A stretch of 64,000 nt of DNA, from assembly GCA_024305405.1 (NCBI GenBank), contig JAKNDB010000105.1, positions 1,116,001-1,180,000 on the forward strand, in the 5' to 3' direction. Made by a program: the position numbers and the translations under genes. A model generated the notes under the pieces. That model was not told where the DNA came from, did no database searches, and saw only the letters and a program-made list of their open reading frames with translations. Source of the stretch: Dirofilaria immitis (taxonomy: Eukaryota; Nematoda; Chromadorea; Rhabditida; Onchocercidae). Position 1 is the stretch's first letter; each line of letters begins with the position of its first letter. Shown piece after piece: positions 35,151 through 48,895 of this stretch.

Positions 35151-37955
35151 AGAAGACTGGTGCCAAATTTATCCTATAAGCCAGAATACGAATAAGCGAT
35201 CTAAAGATACATCAAGAAAGAAGACGTATGTTTAGATACGTCAAGAAAAACTCCTAAAAATACGTTAAGAATGGAACGATGTGAGTCTTATTCAGGTAAG
35301 CTTATAACAAAACTTGAAATTCAAGACGGAAAAAGAAATATGATGTAAAGGAGATAAGAAAAGAAAGTTTCCCTCATATGTCATTGAAAAGAATTTGCAG
35401 GGTCTTGCAAACACTACAGAAAAGGCTGTTGAACAAGCAGCAGATTTATAAGGAAAGGATATACCAGCAGGATTAGGTCACGAGAGAATGGTAAAATGCT
35501 TAAAACGACAGAAATCTGATATTGAGAAGCAGTTAATTGTGTTAGACGGTATAATCTCCAAGGCAAATAATTTGGAGATAGAAGAAGGAGGAAAAATTAT
35601 TAATTCAGCAAAAGATGGTGAATGGAGGAATGATGTTATATTATTCAAGGATTGCTTGCACGAAGACTGTCGTAGGAAATAAGATCTTATCGTCAAAGAG
35701 AATTTAATTCCATAAATCGAATGAATGAGGCATTCATAGAAACTAAAGAAAATATGAAAAGATAGGAAATGAATCAGAGGCAGCAGAAGTGCAAAAGAAA
35801 ATCTTAAAAGACTTAACTGAAAAGCTGACTATGAGTAGTAAATCACTGCTTTCAAGTCCAGTTTTTGCAACCGAGAATGTGGTCCACATTATTCGATAGT
35901 TTGAAGAATCAATTCACAAGAGAACGAACTTGATGGCAACACAGAAGTTCATGCATCTGCTAAGCAGTCTAAAGGAGATGCAAAAGAATAAGTGACCTCA
36001 TAATATATGATGGAGAACTTGCATGAACGATATGGAGACAAAAAAACAAAAAATAGAAAGATCACATAATATTCTAGAAAGAAATCGATGCTCAAAAAAG
36101 AACCATTTCGAATGACAAGAGAGCTTCTGAACTTATTATCCCAATTAAAAGAACTGGGAGAGAATACAGAACAATACAATTGGACGTAATGCTAATAGAG
36201 AGAATACCAGTAAGCATCGCTGAAAGCTTGAGAAAGAAGAAATTCAGAAATCCAGAGTGGACAATGGAAGACACTATCAAATATCTCAAAGGAAAAATGA
36301 AAATCGAAAAAGATTCTGAAGAAAAACCATCGATAAAAATTACAAGGCAAGATCATATGGAAGAAAATACTCGAATTGAGAGAATAGCATTAGACATACG
36401 ACAGTTTGCTCAACAACAAAAAATATCCTAAAAGATTGTCATAGAAAAGCAGGAGTAATCAATTACCGTGCATTTTTTATGAAGATAACCATGGAATGAC
36501 AAATGTGGTATATATCCCTCTGTGGACGAAAGATAAGAAAAATTAAAGTAATTAAAATTTTGTGAACTATGTTTGAAGAAAGGCCACTCGCAGCAAACTT
36601 GAGCGAAGAAATTAAAATGTTTTTATTGCGGATCGAGCCACTAATAGTACTTTATATACGTAGCATACATAAAATGAAGGAAAATAAAAATTACAAAAAT
36701 GATGAAGAAGCAAACGGAAGCCCAAAGACAGTGGCGGTCACGGTTGCGGATAATGGCATCCGGGAAACATATATGATGTGTGAAAAAGTAATCAATCCAA
36801 ATAAAACAGAAAAAACAGCAAATGCGTTAGTTTTCTTTGATACAGGAAGTGATTTTAACTATGTCACGGAATCAATGGCAGACAAATTGAAATTAAAACA
36901 AACATCTCCAAGCATGGGAATGTTAATAACCGAAATGGTGGGCACAAGAAATGAAAGTCGAGATAACTTTCGGAGTACAAAATTAGTTGAAAACGTGAAG
37001 AACATTCAGGCGTATGTTGGTGATTCAGGTGGTAAACAATGAAAGTGGGAAGCTTGGAGAAGAGAAATGGGAAAAGCCTGATGTATTATTAGGTATAGAA
37101 GGGATTGTGGATTTTGTCACCCGTAATTCCATAAATCACCTATCAGGAAGAATAGTTATGGAAACAGAATCGGAAGTGGTGGTAAAGAAAAGTGAAGCAA
37201 GACAATGATATAGAAGAAGGAAATAACGAGTCTTATGGAGTTAAAGCACTTAAAAACAGAACAAAAAGGAATCGCAAATGCACATGGATCAATTGAATAA
37301 ACGTGGAAATTAGAAGCAAATGGAATTAAGAATTAAATGATTGAATATCAGGATGAAAGAGCGCTTCAAGTATTTCAAAAATCGCTCACTGTAGATAACG
37401 AAGGTAGATGCGTTGCGGATTTGCCATGGAAGAATCAAGAAGAGATCGCGCCAGCAAAAGGATATGGACTTGCACAGGGGCGACTACGATCAACAGTAGG
37501 AAAACTAAAGAAGTCTCCAGAATTATTGAAACGTTTCGATGAAAACTTCTTAGAAGAAGGAGTCATAGAAAAGATAAAAAATCAGAATGAAATATCACGG
37601 GTATCTTGCCTGCCTTAGTAGGTGGTAATAACACCTCAGAAATTCACCACAAAGCTAAGAGTAGTATTTGACGCATCGCCAAAGACAAATGAAGGTCCAT
37701 CGTTAAATGAATGCCTGTATAAGGAACCAATAATGATACCATCATTAGTAGGAATCCTTTTACAAGCCAGCAAGGACCTTATTTGACGACAGCTGTAGAC
37801 AAAGCATTTTTGCGGGTCAGCTTAAAACGGAGATAAATCGAAAGAGGCAACTCAAGAAAACTAGTTATTTTTCGCTTCGCACGAGTTTCCATCGGCGTAG
37901 TACCATCTCGCTTTCTATTGGCCGGTGTCATTAAATATCTAATGAGTGAAGAATT
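35151..37955 (+). pseudogene. degraded BEL/Pao retrotransposon internal region (gag, protease, partial reverse transcriptase)
   Basis: A run of short plus-strand frames separated by stops and frame changes. In order: lysine/glutamate-rich gag-like helices (35488-35682, 36180-36431); zinc-knuckle-like cysteine/histidine clusters around 36560-36640; an aspartic protease signature FFDTGSD at about 36833-36853 in the frame 36569-37042; and BEL/Pao-type reverse transcriptase segments around 37640-37740 (RVVFDAS) and 37780-37930 (TAVDKAF, then FARVSIG), which are not in one frame. The element stops near 37950. I see no RNase H, integrase, envelope gene or 3' LTR. It is inactive as it stands. Confidence 0.8.
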
Positions 37956-40270
37956 CTAATTTATCAAGGAAATTGCAACGCATTGCTTCCTGATGTATTT
38001 GCCTCACTTTGTTGATCAGTGAAACAAGTGATTTGGTAAACATCTTAGCATCTTTATCCAGCTTGTTGACCTTCATATAACTTTGGCGCGATATTTAAAT
38101 TCTAACATCTCTTGTATACTATGATTTTTCTTTGTTTGCAATGCTTGCCACCTCACGATTTGACCATTTTAACATTTCTATCTTTATAGGACTAATTACA
38201 TCTTTTCGCTTTTGCCAGCAACACTAGACCTTATGACATTGATCTACATTAATAAAAAGTTATCGATATTTCACTATTGAAGATAAAGTTTGCAATTCGA
38301 AGCAAAGAAGGGAATTACAATCGCAACATTCACTTACATTCATCATAAGTAATCAGTCTTTAGAAAATGTTCCATAGTATAATGCTTCGGTTATTTGAAT
38401 ATATTTATACTAAAATCACTGTCGAAAAATCGGAATAATTTTTTAAGATAAATTTAGTGTCTCACAGTAATTACACTGTAGAAATTTGTTCTATTTCGAC
38501 CTTTGTCCAATTCATATGTAAAATCTTTATCTTAAATATCTGCTAACCCAGTTAATTGTAAATCTTTCCGTCTTATATTGTTAAAAATTAGAAAATATCT
38601 ATAAACCCATTCAAAATGTTGTGAAATGTAAAATAATTCCCTTGTTCACTTAGTTATCTCTCTTTGTAATTACTGTTAAAATCAATAGTAGATTACTGAC
38701 TACTAATTTGCCAGTAGTTGTTTCCGGTCTAATAAATTAGCTCTTGTATAATGTCTGCAGTGTTTTAAATAACTTCTCGCATGAAAACCGAGCTTATGTA
38801 GGTATGTAGTACTTGCATGTTGCAAAGTAACTCCTAGTATAAAGAGATGTCATTGTAAAAAGGATCTTCTACTTCTGTAGCTTTTTTTTATATGACGCTT
38901 CAAGTCGATATCATAACATTTTCGCTTCTTTATTTTTTCATCCAAGATATCTTTTATCTTGCTTTGTATATTTAAATTATATTATCGATATTCTCTATTA
39001 TATTATGCATTGTGACTAATGCGAATAAAGCTTATAGCAATCCATTTCATTACGCTACTAATACTCTTCTCGTAACTTCTAGTCTTTCATAAGGAGAAGA
39101 TACTTTCACAACAAATTATTTCAATTTTCCGACATTTATTAACTTTTTTCTCGTGAAATCTGAGATGAAATAAAATAAGTTCTATTTTTTTGCTATTTTT
39201 AAAGTTAATATCAAAGTGAAATAATGAAATAGGTATAACGCAGCGGGATATATATAAAGATAATTTGGATTTAATATTGAATTGAAGAGTATTTTTGATG
39301 TTAATATTGTAAAAGAAAATAGGTTTTAAATTTAATCGCAATAGAAAACATCCTCTAAATTTAACATTGCAGTAAAAGTATCTCGCAATATCATGGAATG
39401 GAAGAATCATTCACGATTCAAGTGTTATCTTCAAAATACTATATGAATTTTTAATATATATCATAATCAATTAAAAACAGCAAAATTTTTTTATGGTAGG
39501 TAATGAAATAGGTAAACGACTTTTACACTTTTTAATAGCAAATTTTCTCAGTAAGTTCGCTTCAGATACTTAATCCGAAACTTGTTTTAACAAATAAAAA
39601 ACAGAAAACGAAGGCTTGATAGCAATTGGAGGAAAAAATGAATTGAAAAAAAGTAAAAAGTGGTTAGAGTGGGAAAGTTTTAAATAAAGTTCATTATGGT
39701 AAGAAATATCGATAAATTTTTCTTTATCGAATACAAATCTGTTTTTTTTTGATATCGATATTAGGACAAAGAGACGGACAAAACTTACGTGAAAGTAATT
39801 TGACTGGGTTAGATTTTAAAAAATGAGAATTTCGTTGTTGGGTATTAAGAAACTTTTCTTCTCCGCAGTTTATGATTTATGTAAATGAGAAAAGCTAATA
39901 AGAGTGAGATGAATTTTTATATTTGTGGCAAACAGTAGCTAAATATATTTAGATGCTTTTTTTATATTTAATTTGATTCTCATGCAAATCGATTTTTTTA
40001 TTTAACAATTTTAAAAAAGAAATAATTTTTCCTCTCTTGTTGGTGATGCTTGCTGAAGCTCAAAAATGATCTTTTTCAAACATTATATTCTATTCTATTC
40101 TATTCATCACAAATTTTGATCCCAAATTATATTTCTAAATTCATATGAGAATCAATAAGGAATTAGGATACTATAAATTTTTTAATGACAATACAAAATT
40201 AATATGACTCAACTTTTTTGAAGAATTCTCCATTCGCAAAATTTCTGTCCAGTAGTGTGTTGTAAAACAC
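37956..40270. other. intergenic, no gene seen
   Basis: AT-rich sequence with many stops on both strands. The minus frame 39087-39410 is mostly low-complexity Phe/Lys/Ile sequence without splice signals that make sense. A short ATTCT repeat sits near 40085-40104. It probably includes the 3' flank of the GTP cyclohydrolase gene. Confidence 0.6.
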
Positions 40271-40289
40271 TATTAAATTTTGATTAATT

Positions 40290-41655
40290 TCAAAAATTCT
40301 TCCTTGTTTTCTCATCTTCTCGAAAGACGCCCAACATAGAGCTCGTAATCGTAACTGCATTGATTTTTTGAACACCACGCATCAACATGCACATGTGACT
40401 AGAAGATCAACGAAGTTTTATTTTAACGATTTGTAATTTCAGATGTGATTTGTTTACCAGTTGAATCAGACTTCTGATTTGGAGAACTTCACTGCGTATA
40501 AAATATTCATGCACATATCAAAATGCATTTGACTTCCATCCTAATATAAATTGTTAAAATTATTTTGAAATATCAGTAAAGACCAAAATAAAAATAGTTA
40601 ATTATTTCAAATATCAAAATGCAAACAAACCAAGTTCTATAACAACACCAACACCTGTTGGTTGTATTGCTTTGGTCAGCGCTGCTGCTATTTGCTTCGT
40701 TAATCGTTCTTGCACTAAATTTTTGTTATCATGTATTGTGTATCATTTATCACTATCGTAAGAGTTGTTTCGAGAAATGTTATGCAGGATTTATTACGAA
40801 AGAAGATGGCAAGTCAACGATTTATAGATCGAAAGAAATGAATTTTTCGTTTAAAAAAACTGAAGTTTTGTCGACTTTCATTAATAAACTGAAATTTATT
40901 AGAATCAAACTGTACCTTGTAAACGCCGGCTGAACATTTCGGTGATACGGGCGATCTTACTGAGACCCAAAATCTTCTTGTTTGGTATGTAACCGATATG
41001 TGCTTTACCATTGAAAGGTACTAGGTGATGTTCACACAAGGAAAAGAACTCGATATCTTTGACGATGATCATGTCATTGTGATCTTCATTAAACACCGCT
41101 CCATTAATCAAATCTATAAGTAAACTATAGAGACTTACAAAATGTCACCTTCTTAAAATTATGTTAGTCAATAAATTGGATAGTAGTAAACTTTGTTTCC
41201 TTCGATCTTAACAAGCTATTCAAGTTATGTTTTCCCTTTTTATTTCTAAACTGATTTTATAGTATAATATTTCTATGAATATTTTTGTGAAAAATTTTGG
41301 ACAAAATGAAAAACATGTTTCGTCTGACAGACTTTAAAATCTTTTTGTCAAATTTGATTTCTCCTCAAAATTATCTCGTCATTGGAATGCCTTCGTTTGC
41401 AAGTTAGATCGCAAGAGTTTGAAGTCAAAAGCATATGTTTAGAACTTCACCATCCAAATTGTCTTCATAGCCTTTGATGAAGAAAAGCATAGCTCTGGCA
41501 GCTCTCTCAGGAGTTTTAATCAATCCTGGACGTTTGCAGTCATCTCCACAATGCTGGATAATAGTTTCGTAAGCTCGACATAAATTTTTGTGCTGCATCG
41601 AAAACATTGATGAATGTTGCATCATATCATTACATCTGATGTCTTGCACTTGCAT
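40290..41655 (-). CDS. cat-4: GTP cyclohydrolase I (cat-4-like)
   Basis: Converts GTP to dihydroneopterin triphosphate, the first step to tetrahydrobiopterin, the cofactor of the aromatic amino-acid hydroxylases that make serotonin and dopamine precursors. Exons: 41451-41655 ([18 protein letters not shown]), 40916-41113 ([15 protein letters not shown] with the zinc ligands Cys and His, [17 protein letters not shown]), about 40630-40714 ([10 protein letters not shown]) and 40290-40398 ([11 protein letters not shown] with the third ligand region; [10 protein letters not shown]). Phases fit for the first two junctions; the exon 3 end is unclear. The last exon reaches a stop at 40290 just after EDEKTRKNF; one extra G near 40304 would give the family-typical REEFLKLI ending, with a stop near 40273. 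The true start may lie further upstream: a possible small first exon ending LKKKEMQKQLK is at about 42177-42253. Confidence 0.92.
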
Positions 41656-41659
41656 ATTT

Positions 41660-43585
41660 TTGTGTATTTTTTTGACTCCGAAAAATTATTTAATTTTATG
41701 TGCAATCGCAGGTTATTTGCAAGGAGATTTATGCGAAAAAGTGTGAAATGAGAAAAAGACAATTCTAATGCATTTATGAAAGGAACTTAATATTTGATTT
41801 CAAAATCTGCAAGCTCAATTTTGAATGAAGTATTGCTCTGCCAGAACTTTTGATCATATGGCTCTTATTTCTTTCATTGATTTTCAATCAGATATTCCAT
41901 ATTTGTGGCACTTGAAATCTATTCCTTTTTAAAAATCACAACTCTTAAAACACTAAGTTAATAGATAAATCGTCTTTAATATCATTGACAACTGACAAAA
42001 AGTTATTTAAGGTCTTGAAAATTTTTTTCATAAATGTTTTGAAAAAGTAAGAAAAACGATTTCCTTGTGTTAAAAAATAAAATAATAAGAAAAAGAAATG
42101 TATTCTAAGGTCATGGCTCGTCGTCTTTTCAAGGAACAGAATTAATGTGGAAAAGATTAATATCAAGCAGTAAAATACTTTTAGTTGCTTTTGCATTTCC
42201 TTCTTTTTTAGATTTGCAGAATTGAAAGATTGAGAATGATTACTGAAAGCCAATTTAATAGATTCGATCTTGTTATTTAAGAGTAGTGCTATATTTCTTT
42301 TTCATATTTCCCAAACCAAACTTGGCATGCGCACTTTTCGCCTTCAAAAGCTGTGTTCGACTGTTTCAAATAATTTTGATATTGATGGAGCAGACTATTA
42401 GAAAAATACATTTCGGAAGTTGCAAGTATTTTTGGCTCTATTGCAGTAAAGGAAATATTCATCTACGTTACATAGCTAAAATAGGCCAACTTTTACCGAT
42501 TAGCAAAGGTCTATTGAACAACATAAATAATTGCAGTATGCCTATTTTACTCTCTCAATAAATGGTTCATTCGAATGTAAAAATGATTCCAAAAACGACA
42601 CTATATATATAAACGCAAGAAATATAAATAGTAATTCCGCTAAAGCTATATTTTTAGTTGGAGGTATGTAATATATATTACAGCCTTTAAAAACAAGTAA
42701 ACAGATCTATCGTTTTAATTGCTTCTTACTGATTGTGGATTTTATAGCATATAAGTGATAAGCAGAATATTAATGAAATATACTTAATGATATATATGAG
42801 AAATTGAATAGAAAGAAAGGAAAAATACGAAATTGAGGAAGAATCAATACAAAACTGAAGCAGAAGAGTACCATGATTGAAGTTCGAAGACTTCATCCAA
42901 TACTTGAAGAGACATTGGAATCTCTAAGGAAATGAAATGGAAAAAAATTTAGATATGAAGCAAAAAATATATGTGTAAGCATAAAAATTTCTAATAAATT
43001 TTTTCTTTGATAAAAAGTACCAAAAAGCATTATAAATCAAATGATAGATAACTATTGCGTTAAAAATTCAATTTTACCCAGTCTTTTTTCTTCAGATTAT
43101 TTGGTGGCACATCCTTGTTTACCGTACAAATTTATTTATTGCGAAACGTTAGCAGGATATTAATAATAAGTCATTTCATATGATTCATTTGTTTTCAGCG
43201 GTTCATTTTAATAGAAAGAATGCAAACTATTCCTAATACCACCGCAATCGATTCAGGAGGAACCAAAAGTTCGAGATGGTAATACCTAGCTTTTTTATTT
43301 CAGATTCTACAATTATGTCTTGAAATGGGTTAAGTAGAATTACAGTTAGTAAGAAATTCTAATAGATTTGAAATTAATGGTCAAATACAAAAAAAGCAAT
43401 TGAGCGTAGAGCATGAAGTATTTGGCATCGAAATTTCCGTGATATGAATCTAAGAAGCATAGAATAGCAGCTGAAATAATTCTGTTGAAATGATAAAAAG
43501 ATCATAGAATGAAATTGGTGAAGCTTTTGGACAAAATTTCTGTCTGATTATTTCAGAATAGATTCAGTAGTGTGATTTTTGAATA
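41660..43585. other. intergenic / upstream of GTP cyclohydrolase; little seen
   Basis: No supported gene apart from the possible first exon of the cyclohydrolase near 42177-42253 on the minus strand (followed by a GTATTT donor). The plus frame 42286-42561 lacks coding character. A 20-base string AAACAAGTAAACAGATCTAT at about 42692 recurs near 44061. Confidence 0.5.
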
Positions 43586-45179
43586 ATGTCTCATTATAAC
43601 CTAGACAATGAGCAAATTTTGTACAAAAAAGCAATCATGCGAACTTATGCCAAAAGATCAGCACTGCTCGAGCCAATAGCAGTACAACCACCTGATTCAG
43701 TGTATGACGATGATACTCTCAAGAAGGACCTCAAACAAAGGAAGGCGAACTTACTGAGAAAGTTTGTTCCTTTGTGTTTTTCGGAAAAAATTAAAATTTC
43801 GAAAAAGTTTTATAATTTAGAAATAACTTAAAATAATTAACTGGAATTGTATCACTCAGACAGAAATCAATTGGTTCGAATTATGTCAAATTTGAAAGAC
43901 ATTCTTTTATTGATATCACATCATTACATCGGTTTTCATGATAATAGAACTGAGATATTGCTCCTATTGGGAAAATTCATGAAGCCAATTTCATTAAAAC
44001 TTTTCAAACTATTCAGGAGGTTAAAATTAAACTTGCTTCAAGAAAATTTAAAAAATAGTAAAAACAAGTAAACAGATCTATAAGAACAGTTGTTTCTAGC
44101 TTTCTGATTTGACCGATAAAGAAGATGATGGCCACTACTATACACGATTGTATTCTATGAAGGTGCTTTTTAACTGTTGTTTTAAGAATAGATAAAATAA
44201 TGCCCGACACCGCAAACAATATGAAACATTTATATCTCAGTATTTACTATGTTCAATTAAACGGATCAAATTAAATTGAAGCAAATAAGCTAAACAATTA
44301 GTAGAGCTATTTATGATATCTTCATTTTATTATGTTTGCTCTGATCATCATTTCCAGCTAATCATACCACTTCTGAAAGATCCGCGTGTATGGTCATTAA
44401 CTGTAGTAAACTTCGTAATAGCACTGATGTGTTTTGTCATATTTATCACTGCGACGATCTTTCTTATCAAAATAGTCGATATAAACAGGACAGTATTGGT
44501 TCACATATGCATAGCTTCTTTCATAGTTATTATTTTAAGAAATTTGGAGACTTAAAAAATTAAGAAAATAAATTATTAACCTTCAGAAACTTCAAGCATA
44601 GAAGATTTGTTTGTATATATTTTTACCAGTGTTATGCAAAAATAAGCAAGAAATAAGTAACTAAAAGATTTCATAGATGACGAAAATATCCAATCGTGAA
44701 CAGCCGTGTTTATACCAATGGAGTGAATGGGGTCCATGTTCAGAAACATGTCTGTCTTCTTCACGTTTACCCTCTCGATCACGACACATTCTTAAGACGA
44801 GCATTATCCAAGCTCGCGGCCGTTTTCCAAGTTGTCCTAATAATTTGGAAACAATGGTTGAACATATGCCTTGCAATGTTTATCGGTGCCTATTAATTTT
44901 CACATAAAATTCATATAAAATTCCTCATATTTGAAAAAATACTCATTCAAATCATATTCTTGCAAATTTTCATATTTCTATGAAAGGCTTTTGCATTTCA
45001 GATGCCCAGTGTCCCTTAGTTCCATTACTAACTGGACCCAATGTGTCTATAAAGATCCTAATATTCTTGGAGCAGGCGGTTGCTATAGAATGCGAGATCT
45101 TCCTACTACGAATCAACTTATTTATGTCGACACTGATGATATTATACGTGATTGTAAATGTCCCGATCATATTCTCTAA
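43586..45179 (+). CDS. single-pass membrane protein with degenerate TSP1 modules, paralogue 1
   Basis: I do not recognise a named gene. Exons: a, 43586 to about 43759 (ATG 43586, acidic/basic cytoplasmic part with YAKRSAL); b, 44100-44162 (LSDLTDKEDDG); c, 44358-44492 (KDPRVWSL then a hydrophobic segment of about 23 residues, FVIALMCFVIFITATIFLI); d, 44677-44885 (QWSEWGPCSETC, CNVYR); e, 45002-45179 (CPVSLSSITNWTQC, GGCYRMRDLP, CKCPDHIL, stop). Acceptors and donors are all good and phases fit from b to e; the end of exon a is not settled. WSxWxxCSxTC is the thrombospondin type-1 core, and the last exon looks like a second reduced module. No signal peptide is seen, so a type II orientation with the cysteine-rich part outside is likely. 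Its sister gene lies 2 kb downstream. Confidence 0.78.
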
Positions 45180-47200
45180 ATACTTTGTTTTTATTCCATT
45201 CGTTTTATGCACTATTTCTGTTATGTGTCATTGATAATGAAATAATTATCAGTTATTGTATTAGCGAAAGGCAGTAGTTGAGAACAACTTATAATTTAAT
45301 TACGTCAAAGGGGAAAAAATGAATTTTGACTGCCAGAAATGAACCATTCATCAATGGATCAAAAATTTTTACAAAAAATTTTCTTTTTTTTGGTAGCACT
45401 TGTTTTTATTATTTTCTCCTTCTGTTGTTGGAAAATGAGATAAATCTGCAAGCGATATGCATTTGATTCTAAAACGAGTAATTTTTAAAAAATTGTGAAT
45501 GCTATATTTCGGACTTCCCAAAAATTCTAGTTACAAAATTTCAGTTTCTCAGATAACTTTTGGATTAAACAGCATAGAAACATTTTCTGAAACAAAAATT
45601 TGCTTCAGAAAATGTCCTCGAGAAGCAGTAAAAAAGAGATGTATATAAGAAATTCACTAATACTTCTATCCTAATCACGTAGACTATGCTATAAAAATCT
45701 CTATTTTTGCCTCATCTGTATGATCTGTAAACAATTCTTGAATGTTTTTGAAATGGTTTCTATTCGAGTTTACATAAACGCGAAAAAATCCTTTTGTATG
45801 TCATGGTAGTTTTTTCTTAATTTATCGTTTACATCATATTTCAACTAACAATTGAGTATTAATTTTATGCAAATTCATGTACGCATGCATCTCAATTATC
45901 TGAATAAATAATATAAAATTTAATGAAAGACAAGTAAACGCATTATATCTAATCAGCTGTTCTTCAGAAAAATGGCAACTGTTCTTAAAATGAATCCAGT
46001 CCGTTCACAGGAATTACAGTTACAAAATAGTACTTATTGACTGTAATAGATTGCACTTTGTTTTATCAAATATAGAAAATCATGTTTTGTATAACTGAAA
46101 GAAATTTAAAATTGAATTTTAAAATTACTCAAAATTAATGTTTAAAATGAAAACATCAATAAGGAAATATAGCAATCTAGCAAAAACTTTCTAACATTGA
46201 TGCCATTGTGTATTGGACAAACTGATTGGGAAAAGTCGCAGAGATACAATGAGTTGCATATAGGAATGAAAGATGTAATCGAAGTCGAGAGATGTAATCA
46301 GTTGTACAAGAATGACGAAAATTTGAAATAGTACGGAGATAGTTTCAAAGAAGTCAACGACCGGAAAAGATGAACGTGTTTACCGCCAAAATATTCCGAT
46401 CTACTAGTAAACAGGGTTAACCAATCATAAGGCTATAAGATGGAGCTAAGGGAGGAGAATAAAGGAAATTTAAGGATCAGAATGTTGCGACAATTCAGTT
46501 GAAATTTAGTTTCATGAATGAATCGACTGCAGCAGATGAAACAGTTCGACAGTTCAACAGCACGAACGGCAGCTTAGCAGGAGCAATAACACAGTGAAAC
46601 GAAGGGAGAACCCATAAATGCAAATCAGAAGACTGGCGTCCTCTTATAACTTTTGTCTTCATTCATCTCGCTTCCTACTATTATACAGGTCCAATATTGT
46701 ATAATATCATATAAGACCAGTAAAGAACACTTAGTGGAGTCACAGTAGTCAAGAATCAAACTACAGACAATTAAGAGGAAGAGCTTTTCCTGGGAATCCT
46801 TCGACAGCTTTTTGAGCCTTACTTAAAATTAATTCCATCTAACTGCCTTAGTTTCAAAATCCCAACCTTTTAAATCCTTTAGGGTCTTTCCCTTTGAAGT
46901 AAATTTACTTTAACTCCATTATGTTGCTTCATAATTAACTAATATTACTTATTATGGATTGGAGCGTTTTGATAGTAAACACGTTTATCTTTTGGAACTA
47001 TCTTTGCTATATCTGTTTGACGTTTTTTAAGATATGTCTATCTGATCTTTTTAAATTCCTGTAAAATTGATTATTCGGCTTTCGCCGATCTGCATACGTT
47101 GTATCGATCAATTTCTCATTAAAAGTAGGAAATCAAATCGACTGAAAAAAATTGAGAAAGCACCAGTATTTGTTTTCTTTTCTATCACCCGTGATAGATT
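45180..47200. other. spacer between the two TSP1-like paralogues
   Basis: About 2 kb with no exon I can support. A first exon of paralogue 2 should lie here or just inside 47067-47205 but could not be placed. Confidence 0.5.
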
Positions 47201-47204
47201 TCTA

Positions 47205-48895
47205 GAAGATGGACAGAAATTGCTTAATGTAAGAATCCTGCATGGATATGTGCGCAAATCTGCATTATCCAACGATAATGCAGTACTGCCTTCTCAAGAA
47301 GAAAATGAACAAAAAACTCTTGATGAAGAACCTGAAATAAAAGAAGGTTATTTAACGGAGCAGGTAATTTTTGAATTCACTAAATGTGCATAGAAAAACA
47401 TACATCTAAGGGACTACTTCGTGAAGGTTATTTGAGAATAATAATGTGAAGAACATATTTTCAAATACTGAAGATTAAAAATTCGTAAAATAATTTTTCA
47501 GCTCTCTGATGTAACTGATTTAGAGGAAGATATTGCGTCTTATTCCTTGTCTTTTTCACACTATATGTATAAGGTGATTAACGTATTTGTTTATTGATTA
47601 TTTAAGCATCACTCTCATTTGTTTTACTCATTAATACTAGTTATTTCGATTAAAATTGTAATAAGTAATTAATCTGTACGATTATTTTGATTATTATCCG
47701 AATAAATTTGTATTATTAGGTTTTTCGGGACAAAATTTAGTATTTTGCTTTAAATTTTATTTTTTTCAGCAGATCATGCGTGATCCACGCGTACGAGCGC
47801 TGATTGCATCAAACTTTGTAATAGTTTTAATATGCTTTTGCTTATTTATAGCTATGACAATCTTTCTAATCAAGGCATTCACCATCCATAACATGGTACT
47901 TTCTAGTTATTTCTTAACTCATTTTTGAAAAACTGGAACTAATTTAATGTTTTTTTTCTAATTGTTAATGAACAAGATGAAATGAAACCTGTGAATTGCA
48001 TGAAAATAACAAATTTCCAAATTTTCTTACTTTTGCTTGATCTGCATATACATATATAGAATGAAATGGATTTGTGTTCAGACCCATTAATAATCACTAA
48101 AGTTTTTATACTAACTTGTTATCACCAATAAAGATAAATTCCGAAAAATACTTTGGTTAATAAAAGAATGCATTAAAGTGAATATTTAAGTATAGAAGAA
48201 AATGCGATTATATTTTCATCTAAGCGATTTCCATAAGAGAATTCAAAAAGGCATAATTGCTAGGTAGTGAAAATATCGGAAAATGAATTGCCATGTATGT
48301 ATCAATGGAGTGAGTGGAATACATGTTCGGAGACATGCATGAGCACCTCAAAAATGCCTTACCGATCGCGTTATGTCCTTAAAAAAGCATTATTCGTTCT
48401 CGCGGTAGATTCCCATCTTGTCCTGAAAATTTGGCGACGATTGTTGAAAGAATACCTTGCAATATTTACCGGTAAGGGCTTTCTTTAAAATTATGTTCTT
48501 TCATTATTGACATATTGCTTAAGTTAAACCAAACATTTTTTATCAGCCTAAATTGAGCAAATAATTATCATTACAGATGTCCGGTTAATCTGAGTTCAAT
48601 CACCGAATGGACTCAGTGTTTCTATAAAAATCCAAGTAAAGGTGCATTAGGCGGTTGTTACAGAATACGTGATATTCCTACCATTAATCAGCTAATTTAC
48701 ATCGATACCACAAATGTTACGGAAGATTGCGAATGTTCCTCCATTATTTTTAGTTTCCAAACATATGTGTCTATCGCATTCAAATCGATAAATAATAATT
48801 TCATTAGAGCCTATCGTTTATATAGCTCAATTTTCGTTTTGATTGAAATTCATAATTTCACTGCCAGTTCAAAGTCTGATTGTTTTGAGTTTTAA
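47205..48895 (+). CDS. single-pass membrane protein with degenerate TSP1 modules, paralogue 2 (5' end not placed)
   Basis: Same exon plan as the gene at 43586. Exon a, about 47205-47363 (GYVRKSALSND, aligning with TYAKRSALLEP of the sister); b, 47502-47573 (LSDVTDLEEDI); c, 47770-47895 (MRDPRVRAL then FVIVLICFCLFIAMTIFLI); d, 48264-48471 (QWSEWNTCSETC); e, 48577-48895 (CPVNLSSITEWTQC, GGCYRIRDIP). Exon d is 208 nt against 209 in the sister. Its A run at 48381-48386 is one base short, after which the conserved RFPSCP and PCNIYR appear in the next frame. The last exon runs about 47 residues past the sister's stop, to TAA 48893-48895. A start codon was not identified. Cellular role unknown. Confidence 0.75.

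Noticed and set aside
40658..40933. Plus-strand hydrophobic 91-codon frame
   Set aside because: It has no ATG (it starts with TTG) and is antisense to the third GTP cyclohydrolase exon ([10 protein letters not shown]).
44696..44896. Overlapping plus and minus frames in the TSP1-like exon d
   Set aside because: Shadows of the frame carrying the WSEWGPCSETC motif; only that frame has consistent splice phases.
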